From Cesiribacter sp. SM1 (GTDB lineage: Bacteria > Bacteroidota > Bacteroidia > Cytophagales > Cyclobacteriaceae), in the NCBI RefSeq assembly GCF_020178975.1, contig NZ_JAHXBU010000043.1, forward strand, positions 62,001 to 126,000: a DNA stretch of 64,000 nucleotides, in the 5' to 3' direction. Positions 17,491 to 27,945 of the stretch are shown piece by piece. The notes below the pieces were generated by a model. It did not search any database and had not been told where the DNA came from. It saw only the letters and a list, made by a program, of their open reading frames with translations. How positions within the stretch are numbered: the stretch's first letter is position 1; the number at the start of each line of letters is the position of its first letter. The position numbers were made by a program, and so were the translations under genes.

Positions 17491-18321
17491 ATGGAACTTC
17501 AGCAAGCAGGCCCGATTGGCGTATTCGACTCCGGCTATGGCGGCCTCACCGTTTTCAAGGAGATCATAAAAAAACTACCGCAGTACGATTATGTATACCT
17601 GGGCGATAACGCACGGGCTCCCTATGGGGTACGTTCTTTTGATACTGTGTATGAGTACACCCTGCAGTGCGTGGAGGCGCTCTTCCGCCTGAACTGCAAC
17701 ATTATTGTGCTGGCCTGCAATACGGCATCGGCAAAGGCGCTGCGCAATATTCAGCAAAAAGATCTGCCAAAGAGAAAGAGTCTGCAAAGAGTGCTGGGGG
17801 TGATCAGGCCAACCACCGAACTGTTGGGCGAGCTTACCAGGTCCGGCGAAGTTGGCATATTGGGCACACAGGGAACTGTTAGCTCTCAATCGTACGTAAT
17901 CGAAACCCAGAAATTCTTTCCGGAGGTTAAGGTGTACCAGGAAGCCTGCCCCATGTGGGTTCCGCTGGTAGAGAACCGGGAACATGATTCTCCCGGAGCA
18001 GATTATTTTGTAAAGCGTCACCTCAACAACCTGCTCTCGCAATCGCAGGGTATAGATACTGTTTTACTGGCTTGCACCCATTACCCGCTGCTGATGGAAA
18101 AGATCAGGGCTCACACCCCCGGGCACATAAAAATAATTCCGCAGGGCGAAATAGTGGCCGGCAGCCTGGAAGATTACCTGAAACGCCACCCGGAGCTTGA
18201 TGCGCTCTGCACAAAAGGGGGCGGCAGGGAGTTTTATACCACAGAATCTGTGGATGATTTTAACAGTAAAGCAAATATCTTTTTAGGGCAGCCTGTAAAC
18301 GCAAAGTACCTGCACTTATGA
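17491..18321 (+). CDS. murI: Glutamate racemase
   Basis: 276 residues, the normal length. Cofactor-independent racemase making D-glutamate for peptidoglycan in the cytoplasm. GVFDSGYGGLTV supplies the catalytic aspartate region, YLGDNARAPYG the substrate contacts, and LACNTASAKAL (Cys76) and LLACTHYPLL (Cys195) the two catalytic cysteines. The gene appears to be transcribed alone; a TRIC channel gene follows 114 bases later. Confidence 0.97.
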   Translation: MELQQAGPIGVFDSGYGGLTVFKEIIKKLPQYDYVYLGDNARAPYGVRSFDTVYEYTLQCVEALFRLNCNIIVLACNTASAKALRNIQQKDLPKRKSLQRVLGVIRPTTELLGELTRSGEVGILGTQGTVSSQSYVIETQKFFPEVKVYQEACPMWVPLVENREHDSPGADYFVKRHLNNLLSQSQGIDTVLLACTHYPLLMEKIRAHTPGHIKIIPQGEIVAGSLEDYLKRHPELDALCTKGGGREFYTTESVDDFNSKANIFLGQPVNAKYLHL

Positions 18322-18435
18322 TAGACTGCCGGCTGGCTTAGGCCCGGTAAAACATCCACTCCCGAAGCATGAACCATAGCTGGCATTACTAGCATAATTT
18401 GCTACTTTAGCCAATATCCGCACTCCTGTTAACTT

Positions 18436-19053
18436 ATGAATGTTCAGTATTTCTTAGAACTTTTCGGCACCTTCTTTTTTGCCATCTCGGGAGCACTGGC
18501 TGTAAAAGACAGTGAGCACGACTGGTTTGGCGCCAGCTTTATGGGTTTTATTGTAGCCATAGGGGGTGGTACGCTTAGAGACCTGCTGTTGGATAGCCAT
18601 CCGCTGGTGTGGATCGGCGATATCAATTTTGTGTATGCCATTATTGCAGGTGTTATTGCAACCAAGGTACTCTTTAGGCTGCTGGAGCGCCTGCGCCGTA
18701 CCCTGCTGCTTTTTGATACACTGGGTATTTCCCTTTTCACCATCCTTGGTGTTGAAAAAGCGCTAAGCCTGGGCGTAAGGCCCGAGATTGCAGCCATCAT
18801 GGGTATGTTTTCTGCAGTAATGGGGGGTGTAATCCGCGATACCCTCACCAACGAAACACCCGTTATTTTCAGGAAAGAAATTTATGCCAGCGCCTGCCTG
18901 GGCGGTGCGGTGAGCTACCTCCTGCTGGAAATATTTTTCGATGTCAACCGGCAGCTTAATGCACTTATCTCTGCCAGTATTATCATAAGCCTGCGGTTGC
19001 TGGCTGTACGCTACAACCTAAGCCTGCCCCGCTTTTACAAAAACGAAAGTTAA
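18436..19053 (+). CDS. TRIC-type cation channel protein (UPF0126/YadS family)
   Basis: 205 residues with about seven membrane segments built as two repeats. Each repeat carries the glycine-arginine motif of the family: AIGGGTLRDLL in the first and VMGGVIRDTL in the second. ISGALAVKDSEHDWFGASF begins the first repeat. Bacterial and archaeal TRIC homologues form trimeric potassium/sodium-permeable channels; the role in this organism is inferred from that. A terminator hairpin lies 152 bases after the stop. Confidence 0.93.
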   Translation: MNVQYFLELFGTFFFAISGALAVKDSEHDWFGASFMGFIVAIGGGTLRDLLLDSHPLVWIGDINFVYAIIAGVIATKVLFRLLERLRRTLLLFDTLGISLFTILGVEKALSLGVRPEIAAIMGMFSAVMGGVIRDTLTNETPVIFRKEIYASACLGGAVSYLLLEIFFDVNRQLNALISASIIISLRLLAVRYNLSLPRFYKNES

Positions 19054-19205
19054 ACAGCATTCCTACTTTTTTGCCAGATCCTGTGTCTATATAGCATAAG
19101 CACCCACGGCATAAATGGGGCTGCTCTAACTTCTGCAGAAAGAAAAACTGTTTTACCTGCTACAGGGCATAAACAATAAACATAATTAAACCAACGCTTA
19201 CTACT

Positions 19206-19246
19206 AAAGCTGTACCGGCCATTAACCGGTACAGCTTTTATTTTTT
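19206..19246 (+). terminator. Rho-independent terminator after the TRIC gene
   Basis: A 13-base-pair perfect stem (arm AAAGCTGTACCGG, 19206-19218 with 19226-19238) around a 7-base loop, followed by TTATTTTTT on the plus strand. It separates the convergent TRIC and glycosyltransferase genes. Confidence 0.88.
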
Positions 19247-19288
19247 ACCAGAACTGCTTATCGCACATTAGCGCCAGGCCACTATGGT

Positions 19289-20107
19289 TTATTGAACGTA
19301 CTGCTCATATTCTTTTGCTTTGGCATCCCACTTCTCTCTTAGGGAAATAATATTCGCAGCATCTGCCATCTGTATCTTTTTTTGCCCGCGCAGGGTCAGG
19401 CGCTGATAATGATGTATGTAAATGCCGGTTGCCAGCATCATAGGCTTTATATCCTGTTTCTGAATGCTTCTCTCCTTGGAGCGAAAGTACAGGTCGAAAT
19501 CAGCTCCCTGAATCCGCTCATCCCACAGTCCTACCTTTTCCAGCGCCTCACGCTTCATCATAATGCTGGAGCCGCTAAAGCCTTCCTTAATGCCATCACC
19601 AAACTTCTCATAGCGCTTGCGGCAGTAACTTTCCCAGTTGCCGTACATAAGGCGGGCCATAAGCTGCAGGCTCCATTTGCTATGTCCGAATAATGCCTGA
19701 ACGGGATACTTAATACGCTTCCAGCGGCGGTTTACAGCCTTTTGGGCCTGGCGGTTCTCCAGGTGATCGTTTGTGGCATAAGAAGCAATATCGAGTGCGT
19801 GTTTATCCATAAAATTTAGCATGCGCTCATCCCAGGAGGGCGACACCAGTACATCATTGTTCAGAAAAGCTAGGTAATTGTACTTTGCAGCCCGAATGCC
19901 CTGGTTCTGGCAGTATGGATAAGAATAATTTGCACTGTTCTTGATGAGTACATGGGCATGCTCCTGGTAGAACTCCCTGCTGCCGTCGGTAGAGTTGTTG
20001 TCAATAATGATCAGCTCATAGGGATATTGGGTGTATCGTTTTAAATATTCTACAAACAGCTGGTTCATTCCCAGCTGGTTGTATACAGAAGTAATAATGC
20101 TGATCAT
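19289..20107 (-). CDS. Family 2 glycosyltransferase
   Basis: 272 residues, soluble. The GT-A fold begins MISIITSVYNQLGMNQLF, then ELIIIDNNSTDGSREF (nucleotide contact) and LAFLNNDVLVSPSWDERML with the DxD-like metal motif NND. The later GLWDERIQGADFDLYFRSKERSIQ is typical of GT2 rhamnosyl- or polysaccharide-type transferases. No membrane segment and no polysaccharide neighbours are present, so donor and acceptor cannot be named. It is convergent with the TRIC gene. Confidence 0.88.
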   Translation of the reverse strand: MISIITSVYNQLGMNQLFVEYLKRYTQYPYELIIIDNNSTDGSREFYQEHAHVLIKNSANYSYPYCQNQGIRAAKYNYLAFLNNDVLVSPSWDERMLNFMDKHALDIASYATNDHLENRQAQKAVNRRWKRIKYPVQALFGHSKWSLQLMARLMYGNWESYCRKRYEKFGDGIKEGFSGSSIMMKREALEKVGLWDERIQGADFDLYFRSKERSIQKQDIKPMMLATGIYIHHYQRLTLRGQKKIQMADAANIISLREKWDAKAKEYEQYVQ

Positions 20108-20312
20108 CTTTTTTTATGAATCCCTCAAAAGGTTTTATCTATTACGGTTTTATCAAAAATAGAGCTGCCCCATCAGTAAAACAAAAATTGTGGCTTTTAC
20201 CCGGCCAGCCCCTATCTGCAAAAAATTAACGTTCATGCTATACAAACATAGCAGAACCGCAAACCAATCACCTATAAACTGGTTGATTGACTATATTCTC
20301 AACCACAGATTC

Positions 20313-21770
20313 ATGAACAGGTTTTCTCTCTCCCGCTGTTCGCTGCTTTTGTTGTTGCTATGCCTCTCTGCATGTTATCAACTACGGAAGTCGCATGGTG
20401 GCGGACAGCTCAGCTACACACCTGACACAAACAGGAAAATTAACCCCTCCGATATTCTACTGCCCGAGGGGTATACCATAGCGGCAGTTGCCACTAACCT
20501 TACCTTCCCCACAGCCGCTACAGTAGATGATAGTGGAAGACTTTATGTGGTTGAAGCCGGTTACTCTTATGGTGAGGTGTTTCTTACACCCAGACTCTTG
20601 CGCATAGAAAGTGATGGCAGTACTACTACCATTGCAGAAGGTCAGAAAAATGGCCCCTGGAACGGCATTACCTTTCATGAAGGAAACTTTTATGTAGCCG
20701 AAGGAGGAGAACTGCAGGGCGGCAGAATTTTGCGCATCAGCCCAGAGGGAGAAATTACCGCGCTGGTAGAGAACCTGCCCAGCATGGGCGATCACCATAC
20801 CAACGGGCCTGTGATCAGGGATGGCTACCTGTATTTTGGACAGGGCACTGCTACCAACGCTGCCGTAGTAGGCCAGGATAATGCAGACTATGGCTGGCTG
20901 CACCGTTATCCTGACTTTCATGATACGCCCTGCGAAGATATTGTGCTTAGCGGCCAGAACTACACCTCTGCCAATCCTTTAACCAACACGCCTGAAGACA
21001 AAGCTACCACAGGTGCATACGTACCCTTTGGCCAGGCCACTACCGAAGGCCAGGTTATCAAAGGCGAGGTACCCTGCAATGGTGCCATCATGCGGGTGCC
21101 CTTACAGGGTGGGGAGCTGGAGGTAGTAGCCTGGGGGCTAAGAAACCCCTATGGACTTGCCCTTTCGCCACAAAACGAGCTGTACATTACAGAAAACAGC
21201 TACGACGTGCGGGGCAACCGACCCGTATGGGGCACCGGTGATGTACTATGGAAAATACAGCAGGGCTCCTGGTATGGCTGGCCGGACTTTAACGGCGGCA
21301 TTCCGCTTGCACGCCTGGATCAGCCGGATAGTGAACCCCCACTGCCAGTGCTGGCAAGACATCCCAATAAACCACCTCGTCCGGCGGCAAAGCTGGGCGT
21401 ACACTCCTCTTCTAATGGATTTGATTTTAGCCGCAGCAGCAGCTTTGGTTATGAGGGTGAGGCCTTTGTTGCCCAGTTTGGCGATATGGCCCCTGCAGTT
21501 GGCAAGGTGTGGTCGCCGGTAGGTTATAAGGTTGTGCGGGTAAATGTGGAAACAGGCGATGTGCAGGATTTTGCAGCCAACAAAGGGAGAAAAACCGGCC
21601 CTGCAAGCTGGATTAAGAATGGCGGTCTGGAACGCCCCATTTCCGTAACCTTTAACCCCGGGGGCGATGCCATGTATATCGTGGATTTTGGAATTCTGCT
21701 CATGACCAACGGAGAATCTAAACCCAGGGAAAAAACCGGTGTTATCTGGAAAGTGACCAAAAAGCAGTAG
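20313..21770 (+). CDS. Lipoprotein with six-bladed-propeller sugar-dehydrogenase-like (GSDH/sorbosone dehydrogenase) domain
   Basis: About 485 residues from the ATG at 20313, which begins a lipoprotein signal peptide ending CLSACY; earlier in-frame starts are rejected. The mature protein is a beta-propeller with repeated blades such as GYTIAAVATNLTFPTAATVDDSGRLYV split by loops, ILRISPEGEITALVENL, VAWGLRNPYGLALSPQNELYI and WYGWPDFNGG. This is the glucose/sorbosone dehydrogenase pattern; PQQ binding is likely but not provable from sequence. The cytochrome c gene starts 2 bases after its stop, which suggests electron transfer between the two. Confidence 0.82.
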   Translation: MNRFSLSRCSLLLLLLCLSACYQLRKSHGGGQLSYTPDTNRKINPSDILLPEGYTIAAVATNLTFPTAATVDDSGRLYVVEAGYSYGEVFLTPRLLRIESDGSTTTIAEGQKNGPWNGITFHEGNFYVAEGGELQGGRILRISPEGEITALVENLPSMGDHHTNGPVIRDGYLYFGQGTATNAAVVGQDNADYGWLHRYPDFHDTPCEDIVLSGQNYTSANPLTNTPEDKATTGAYVPFGQATTEGQVIKGEVPCNGAIMRVPLQGGELEVVAWGLRNPYGLALSPQNELYITENSYDVRGNRPVWGTGDVLWKIQQGSWYGWPDFNGGIPLARLDQPDSEPPLPVLARHPNKPPRPAAKLGVHSSSNGFDFSRSSSFGYEGEAFVAQFGDMAPAVGKVWSPVGYKVVRVNVETGDVQDFAANKGRKTGPASWIKNGGLERPISVTFNPGGDAMYIVDFGILLMTNGESKPREKTGVIWKVTKKQ

Positions 21771-21772
21771 CC

Positions 21773-22108
21773 ATGAAATTAAAATTTACGCTGTTGATAT
21801 TCGTGCTTATGATGGCAGCTGCATGTTCATCCAGAAAGGGAGTGCCCTATACAGAACCGCTGCAGACCCGGGAACAGGAAGTGCTGCAGGGCAAGGTACT
21901 GTACGACCGTTACTGCAATACCTGCCATCCCGGTGGTAGCTCCGGCCTTGGCCCAGCTCTTAACAACAAGCCACTTCCGGGCTTCCTCATCAGGTACCAG
22001 ATACGCCACGGCCTTGGGGTAATGCCTGCCTTCAGCAAAGAAGTTATTCCGCCCGAAGATTCTAAAAAAATAGTGGCCTACATGAAGGCAGTCCGTAAGC
22101 TTGACTGA
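21773..22108 (+). CDS. Cytochrome c (class I) lipoprotein
   Basis: 111 residues. A lipoprotein signal peptide ends MMAAACSS. A single haem-c site is CNTCH (Cys48, Cys51, His52), and the axial methionine is in GLGVMPAF (Met84). The C-terminal helix SKKIVAYMKAVRKL is typical of monohaem cytochromes. The start codon follows the previous stop by 2 bases, so the two genes are co-translated. The natural reading is that this cytochrome accepts electrons from the propeller dehydrogenase at the periplasmic membrane face. Confidence 0.92.
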   Translation: MKLKFTLLIFVLMMAAACSSRKGVPYTEPLQTREQEVLQGKVLYDRYCNTCHPGGSSGLGPALNNKPLPGFLIRYQIRHGLGVMPAFSKEVIPPEDSKKIVAYMKAVRKLD

Positions 22109-22143
22109 TGATGGAACATAAATTTACTTTATCTCAATAAAGC

Positions 22144-22689
22144 ATGTGGCTTAACGAATTTTCTATAGAATGGAAAGAAGCCGCTATTGTTGGAATATCG
22201 TCTGTTATCATTTATGTAGCCCTGATTCTTTACAGCAGGTTAATTGGCCCCCGCAGCTTTTCGCAATTAACTGCTTTTGATTTTGCTGTAACGGTAGCCC
22301 TTGGCGCCATTGTAGGTGCCACCTCAACAGGGGCAGCTCCGCTTCTTAATGGTATTATTGCCCTTTCTTTACTCTTTTTGCTCAGATGGCTTGTGGCCCG
22401 AAGCAGGCGTTTGGGTCTTAGCAAACTGGTGGATAATGCTCCTATTCTTATCCTGAGAGAGGGCAGGATCATACCTGAAAACATGCAGAAAGCAAAAATG
22501 ACCGAAGCCGACCTGCGGCAGAGCCTGCGCAAAAAAGGAGTAAGCGGTTTTATGAATGTAAAAGCAGTGGTTATGGAACGCGATGGCTCAGTAAGTGTGA
22601 TTATATCCGATGCTCCTATCGATACTGATATCCTTCTGGATGTTGATGGAAAAGAGCTTATAGAACAAGAGGAAAGAAAAACAGAATAA
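22144..22689 (+). CDS. DUF421 (YetF/YcaP-type) membrane protein
   Basis: 181 residues. Three hydrophobic segments (about 15-35, 45-65 and 70-88) precede a soluble domain with the family pattern DNAPILILREGRIIPENMQKAKMT broken by short turns, then DLRQSLRKKGVSGFMNVKAVVMERDGSVSVI. YetF-like proteins are linked to spore or envelope stress in other phyla, but no activity is known. It follows the cytochrome gene by 35 bases and may be part of the same transcript. Confidence 0.88.
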   Translation: MWLNEFSIEWKEAAIVGISSVIIYVALILYSRLIGPRSFSQLTAFDFAVTVALGAIVGATSTGAAPLLNGIIALSLLFLLRWLVARSRRLGLSKLVDNAPILILREGRIIPENMQKAKMTEADLRQSLRKKGVSGFMNVKAVVMERDGSVSVIISDAPIDTDILLDVDGKELIEQEERKTE

Positions 22690-22709
22690 GGTAAAATGTA
22701 CCTTCAGTA

Positions 22710-22734
22710 CAGGCAGCCGCCTGCAGTTTTTCTT
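22710..22734 (+). terminator. Weak possible terminator after the DUF421 gene
   Basis: CAGGC-AGCC-GCCTG forms a short five-pair hairpin followed by CAG and a T-rich run. It lies between convergent genes and is the only terminator-like element there. Confidence 0.35.
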
Positions 22735-22766
22735 TCGACGCAACAGCGGAAATCTATTACTCCTAA

Positions 22767-23840
<1,074 letters not shown>

Positions 23841-24326
23841 CTAGTTTTTCTTTCCTGCTATCAGGTCGGGCAACAGCAGCTTCATGTCTACAGTGCCTGT
23901 TTGTGTGTTAAATACTAGTTTGCGGGGCGAAAAACCCCCAAGGTGTTTAGCAACCACTGGTATCTGCAGCTGTGCCAGGAGAGTTTCTGCCACTTTTATG
24001 TTCTTGGCCCCTATGCTGTACACATCTGCCGAAGCTCTTTTGCACAGGCCACCAAATACCTTGGCCTGCAGATGCTTCTTTTCTGCTCCCGAAGAGAGCA
24101 TTTTTTCCAACAGCTTTTGAATGGCATAATCTCCGTATTTGAGACTGGGCGCTCCATTGCCATCCCATTTAGAAAGCATGTAGTGATTAATGCCACCAAC
24201 CTGCTGAACAGGATCGTACAGGCAAACCGCAACACAGGTACCCAATATAGTGGTTACCAGGGTTGGCTTTTTGCTCACAAACAATGCAGCAGGATACAGA
24301 TAATGTTTTTCGCTTGTAGTTTCCAA
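23841..24326 (-). CDS. cheD: Chemoreceptor glutamine deamidase CheD
   Basis: 161 residues. The CheD fold is visible in TTILGTCVAVCLYDP (catalytic cysteine), GGINHYMLSKWDG (histidine), AKVFGGLCKRA and the final SPRKLVFNTQTGTVDMKLL. CheD deamidates receptor glutamines and in some species activates CheY-P phosphatase CheC; no CheC gene is in this window. It lies immediately before cheB and shares its transcript. Confidence 0.93.
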   Translation of the reverse strand: METTSEKHYLYPAALFVSKKPTLVTTILGTCVAVCLYDPVQQVGGINHYMLSKWDGNGAPSLKYGDYAIQKLLEKMLSSGAEKKHLQAKVFGGLCKRASADVYSIGAKNIKVAETLLAQLQIPVVAKHLGGFSPRKLVFNTQTGTVDMKLLLPDLIAGKKN

Positions 24327-24405
24327 TCAATTTCTTTTAAGATAGGTTAAGAATCAGCTTTTTAGCGTACTACAAGCCACTTCTGTTTTTATGACCCCCC
24401 CGGCA

Positions 24406-25110
24406 TTAATTTGCGGAGGATTTAGAGAAATCAGTATTCAGGAAGAGCCCCAGCTGCAGCCGGTCGAAATTTGCCTTTCCCAGCCTGTGCCGGAGGTAGC
24501 CTGCCTGCATGCTGAAGGATTTACTGAATTTATAACCCAGCGCACCATAAAGCCTGTTCTGATCAAAGGGATTATCATTGATATTCAGGAATATTTCGTC
24601 GTAAACGGACAGAAAAAGAGTTTTCTCATCCATCTGTGCATTATTAAGGGGTATGTTGGCCAGCAGGCGATAGCGGGCACGGTTCAGGTAACTGTCTTCG
24701 GCGGCAGAGGAGGAGATCCATCTTTGCTCCAAACGGTAGCGGTGCTCAAAGTAAACTCTTCCCACTTTGTTTGTAAGGATCAGCTGCTCCCATATTCTGT
24801 GCTCCCTGGTATTTACCTTGGTTTCATCCTTGCTAAAAGATTCGGTAGGGATATAACCATAGCCAAGCGTTACCATAGATTGTGGACTAATCTGACGGTT
24901 TAAACCAACGCGCAGCAACAGCTGGTTAAAGTTACCGGCAGTTTCGTATAGCCGCAGTTGTGCCTCTGTGTGGATACTATATTTGTCTGATAGCTTGTTG
25001 TTCCCAAAATACATCAGCCAGTTACCCAGTTTATCTTCACCGGTAGTCTGAGCAAATAAGTTTGTAGCGCCCAAAAGCAGGAATACGAAAAGAAATCTCA
25101 TCAAGTACAT
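24406..25110 (-). CDS. DUF2490-type predicted outer-membrane protein
   Basis: 234 residues. A signal peptide (FLFVFLLLGATNLFAQ) is followed by alternating beta strands rich in aromatic residues and ending NFDRLQLGLFLNTDF, as in small outer-membrane barrels. GNWLMYFGNNKLSDKYSIHTE and TLGYGYIPTESF, with FEHRYRLEQRW further on, match the DUF2490 pattern. Function is unknown. It sits inside the chemotaxis cluster between a chemoreceptor and cheD, in the same orientation, so it may be co-expressed. Translation may begin at the first or the fourth residue (both Met). Confidence 0.75.
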   Translation of the reverse strand: MYLMRFLFVFLLLGATNLFAQTTGEDKLGNWLMYFGNNKLSDKYSIHTEAQLRLYETAGNFNQLLLRVGLNRQISPQSMVTLGYGYIPTESFSKDETKVNTREHRIWEQLILTNKVGRVYFEHRYRLEQRWISSSAAEDSYLNRARYRLLANIPLNNAQMDEKTLFLSVYDEIFLNINDNPFDQNRLYGALGYKFSKSFSMQAGYLRHRLGKANFDRLQLGLFLNTDFSKSSAN

Positions 25111-25251
25111 GTTCTATAAAGTTCTGTTACGGTTTATTTATTGAATGATTTATCAAATCAGTTTAAAACAGTTAATACCAATCAGCCGCTCTAATGGCTG
25201 GCAAGCAACAAAGCAGTTAAACTAAGTTGTTTTCATCTTATAGATAATCAA

Positions 25252-25301
25252 CCCGGACCATTCCGGGAGAGCTGCTGATACATTCAGCAGCTCTCCCGGA
25301 A
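25252..25301. other. Nested hairpins downstream of the first chemoreceptor gene
   Basis: A 17-base-pair stem (25262-25278 with 25284-25300, loop TACAT) overlaps a smaller hairpin in which CCCGGA (25252-25257) pairs with the same TCCGGG (25262-25267). Only one can form at a time. No T run follows on the minus strand. It could be a processing site or attenuator within the chemotaxis transcript. Confidence 0.5.
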
Positions 25302-25355
25302 ACACCTTCTATTGATCGAAAAGAGTAAATCAGGCACCGGCCAGAACCGGTGACT

Positions 25356-27029
25356 TCAGTATGAGTACATTTCAAACTCATTGTCTGTGCTGTCATTAGC
25401 TTTGAACCCGGCTTGCAGGCCTGTTTTAGCTGTATCTACTTTTGCAAAAGCGGGAACGCCCTTTAGCTGTACCACTGGTATGTGCTTTCTTTTAGCATTG
25501 CCCCTATTGCTATGTCCGAAATGGGTGTGTTGCCCAATGTTGAAGAAGCTAACGGTATCCTTCAGCTGATCGGCCTGCGCATATAGCTCTTCAGAGCCAG
25601 AGGCCATTTCTTCTGCCGAAGCGGCATTCTGCTGTATGATCTGGTTCAGTTGCAAAATAGCACCATTCACCTGTCCGGCACCTGCGTTCTGCTCCTGCGA
25701 AGCTGCTGTAATCTCCTGTACCAGGCGTGCTGTTTTCTGGATGTTTGGTACGATCTGCTCCAGCAGTTTCCCTGATTTATCGGCAATGGCTACACTGGAA
25801 GAAGAAAGCTCGTTAATTTCGTTGGCAGCCAGCTGGCTTCTTTCAGCAAGCCTTCTTACCTCTGCGGCCACAACGGCAAAGCCTTTGCCGTGCTCCCCTG
25901 CACGGGCTGCTTCTACTGCTGCATTAAGGGCTAAAAGGTTTGTCTGCCTTGCTATTTCGCCGATGATGGTAACCTTTTCGGCTATCTTTTTCATCGACTC
26001 CACGGTTTGGTTTACTGCACGGCTCCCCTCCTGAATATCTACGGCTGCCTGCAGGGCTATTTTTTCGGTCTGCTGTGCATTGTCGGTGTTTTGCTGAATA
26101 TTAGCAGCCATCTCTTCCATAGAGGTAGAAACTTCTTCGGCAGAGGCTGCCTGTGTAGTAGCACCCTCGCTCATCTGCTGCGACGAACCAGACATCTGCT
26201 GTGAAGAGGAAGACAGGTTATCGGCCGCTGATGTTACTGAAGAAATAACCTCCTTAAGCTTCCTTACCATTTTCTTCAGGTGCATCAGCAGTTCCCCTAT
26301 CTCATCCTTGCTGTCTACTTCTATTTCAACAGTAAGGTCGCCACCGGCAATCGTTTTGATTGCTTCGCTGGCTTTCGCCAGTGATTTAGCAATGGTAAAG
26401 ATAATCCAGCCAGCTACTGCAAGTGCGCAGGATATGCTAAGCACCAGCATCGTAATCATGTTAAACCGCATCTCTGCGTACAGCAAGTCCGCTTCTTTAG
26501 CGGTTTGCTTCATTCCGTCTTCGTTCAGTCTCACCAGCTTATCGAGCATAATGCCAAACTCTATAACAATAGGGCGGCACTCCACCATAATAACCTTAGA
26601 GGCAAGCAGATCTGTAGAATCGGTAAGGTTCAGCTTTAGTGCAACAATCCGATTGGCGATCCGGGTATGTTTTTCTCTCAGGCTGATAAACTCATCAATC
26701 AACTCTGCAGATTCACTTCCGGTAAGCGCCTGGAGCTCCGCCAGGTTTTTGTCTACCAGCTGCTGTTTCTTTTCAACCAGGTCCAGGTTTTCTTCAATAA
26801 AAGACTTGTCATCTGAAAGTACAACCTCACGCACCCTTGCTGCGATGTACTGCATGTCTGTTGATATTCTTCCGACATAGATAAGCCGCTGTGCCTTGTT
26901 ATTTACTATCTGGCTTAGCTGACTATTTAATTCGCTGCTGTTCTTATCAGCAACATAAAAAATTGTACCCGACAGGGTAATGAGCATCAGAAATGCTACA
27001 ATCAGTTTAGTTTTGATAGTAAGGCTCAT
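25356..27029 (-). CDS. Methyl-accepting chemotaxis protein 1
   Basis: 557 residues. Membrane segment one (about 7-27), a periplasmic four-helix-bundle-like sensor (~30-185), segment two (~192-214), HAMP (~215-270) and the cytoplasmic signalling hairpin. The tip is [21 protein letters not shown], split here as the invariant [11 protein letters not shown] and [15 protein letters not shown]. The tail ends [12 protein letters not shown], in which EFEMY fits a CheR/CheB-tethering pentapeptide pattern. It follows cheR by 64 bases in the operon. The ligand is not predictable. Its signalling half is nearly identical to those of receptors 2 and 3. Confidence 0.96.
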   Translation of the reverse strand: MSLTIKTKLIVAFLMLITLSGTIFYVADKNSSELNSQLSQIVNNKAQRLIYVGRISTDMQYIAARVREVVLSDDKSFIEENLDLVEKKQQLVDKNLAELQALTGSESAELIDEFISLREKHTRIANRIVALKLNLTDSTDLLASKVIMVECRPIVIEFGIMLDKLVRLNEDGMKQTAKEADLLYAEMRFNMITMLVLSISCALAVAGWIIFTIAKSLAKASEAIKTIAGGDLTVEIEVDSKDEIGELLMHLKKMVRKLKEVISSVTSAADNLSSSSQQMSGSSQQMSEGATTQAASAEEVSTSMEEMAANIQQNTDNAQQTEKIALQAAVDIQEGSRAVNQTVESMKKIAEKVTIIGEIARQTNLLALNAAVEAARAGEHGKGFAVVAAEVRRLAERSQLAANEINELSSSSVAIADKSGKLLEQIVPNIQKTARLVQEITAASQEQNAGAGQVNGAILQLNQIIQQNAASAEEMASGSEELYAQADQLKDTVSFFNIGQHTHFGHSNRGNAKRKHIPVVQLKGVPAFAKVDTAKTGLQAGFKANDSTDNEFEMYSY

Positions 27030-27093
27030 GGTGTTGGTTGGTTATTGATGTGTTTTTAAGAAGAGACGAAGCAGTTATTTGACAACATTTCAA

Positions 27094-27927
27094 TCAGACT
27101 TTTTTGAAGATTGTAGATTTAACCTGGGTCAGCGGCAGATGAAGATCATTCAGGGACTCTGAATGGCCAATAAACAGGTAGCCACCCTCCCGCAGATGGC
27201 TGCATAGTTTGCGGATCACACTTTCCTGTGTTTTTCTGTCGAAGTAGATGAGTACGTTCCGGCAGAAGATCAGGTCAAATTTTCCCTGCACATCATAGTA
27301 ATCATCCATCAGGTTCATATGCTGAAAGTTCACCTTCTTTCTAAGATCAGGCACGATACGCATAATCGGGTTCTTGGGGTCTTTGTGCTTTAGCAGGTAC
27401 TTTTGCTTGTAGGCAATGGGTACCGGCATGGTTTTATCAGCAGCATACACTGCAGTTGCTGCCTTTTGGAGCACTTCTGTAGAAAGGTCTGTTGCCAGTA
27501 TCTGGTACTGAAGCTTAAGTTCCTGCAGCACCATTGCCAGGGTGTAGGGCTCCTCTCCGCTGGAACAGGCCGAACTCCAGGCTTTTACTGTTCTGTGCGC
27601 CGGATCTCCACCCATAAATTCTGTCCAGTCAAGGTTTTTCAGAAAATCGAAATGAGCAGGTTCCCTGAAAAAGTCTGTTTTGTTGGTGGTAACCACATCA
27701 GTCATGTGCTGCAGCTCCTTTTCCATACCCTCCCGGCTGAACACATACTCTATGTACTGCTCAAAACTTTCTATGTTGAGTGCCCGCAGCCTTTTCTGAA
27801 GCCGGCACTGCAGCAGCGTTTTTTTTACCTGCGGCATTTTAATACCATAGTTCTGATAAATATAGCTGCTCAGTAGCTCAAACTCCCGCTGGCTTAAACT
27901 TGCTGTTGTATAGTTATAGCTTAACAT
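27094..27927 (-). CDS. cheR: Chemotaxis protein methyltransferase CheR
   Basis: 277 residues. The N-terminal helical domain (FELLSSYIYQNYGIKMP, QCRLQKRLRAL) precedes the SAM-binding domain: TTNKTDFFREPAHFDFL, AWSSACSSGEEPYTLAM, ILATDLSTEVLQKA, FDLIFCRNVLIYFD and GGYLFIGHSESL. It methylates receptor glutamates using S-adenosylmethionine. The beta-subdomain loop (LLKHKDPKNPIMRIVPDL) has the same length as in pentapeptide-binding CheR proteins, which fits the aromatic receptor tails. It lies 18 bases after the porin gene. Confidence 0.97.
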   Translation of the reverse strand: MLSYNYTTASLSQREFELLSSYIYQNYGIKMPQVKKTLLQCRLQKRLRALNIESFEQYIEYVFSREGMEKELQHMTDVVTTNKTDFFREPAHFDFLKNLDWTEFMGGDPAHRTVKAWSSACSSGEEPYTLAMVLQELKLQYQILATDLSTEVLQKAATAVYAADKTMPVPIAYKQKYLLKHKDPKNPIMRIVPDLRKKVNFQHMNLMDDYYDVQGKFDLIFCRNVLIYFDRKTQESVIRKLCSHLREGGYLFIGHSESLNDLHLPLTQVKSTIFKKV

Positions 27928-27945
27928 CTTTACTCTATAGCTTTA

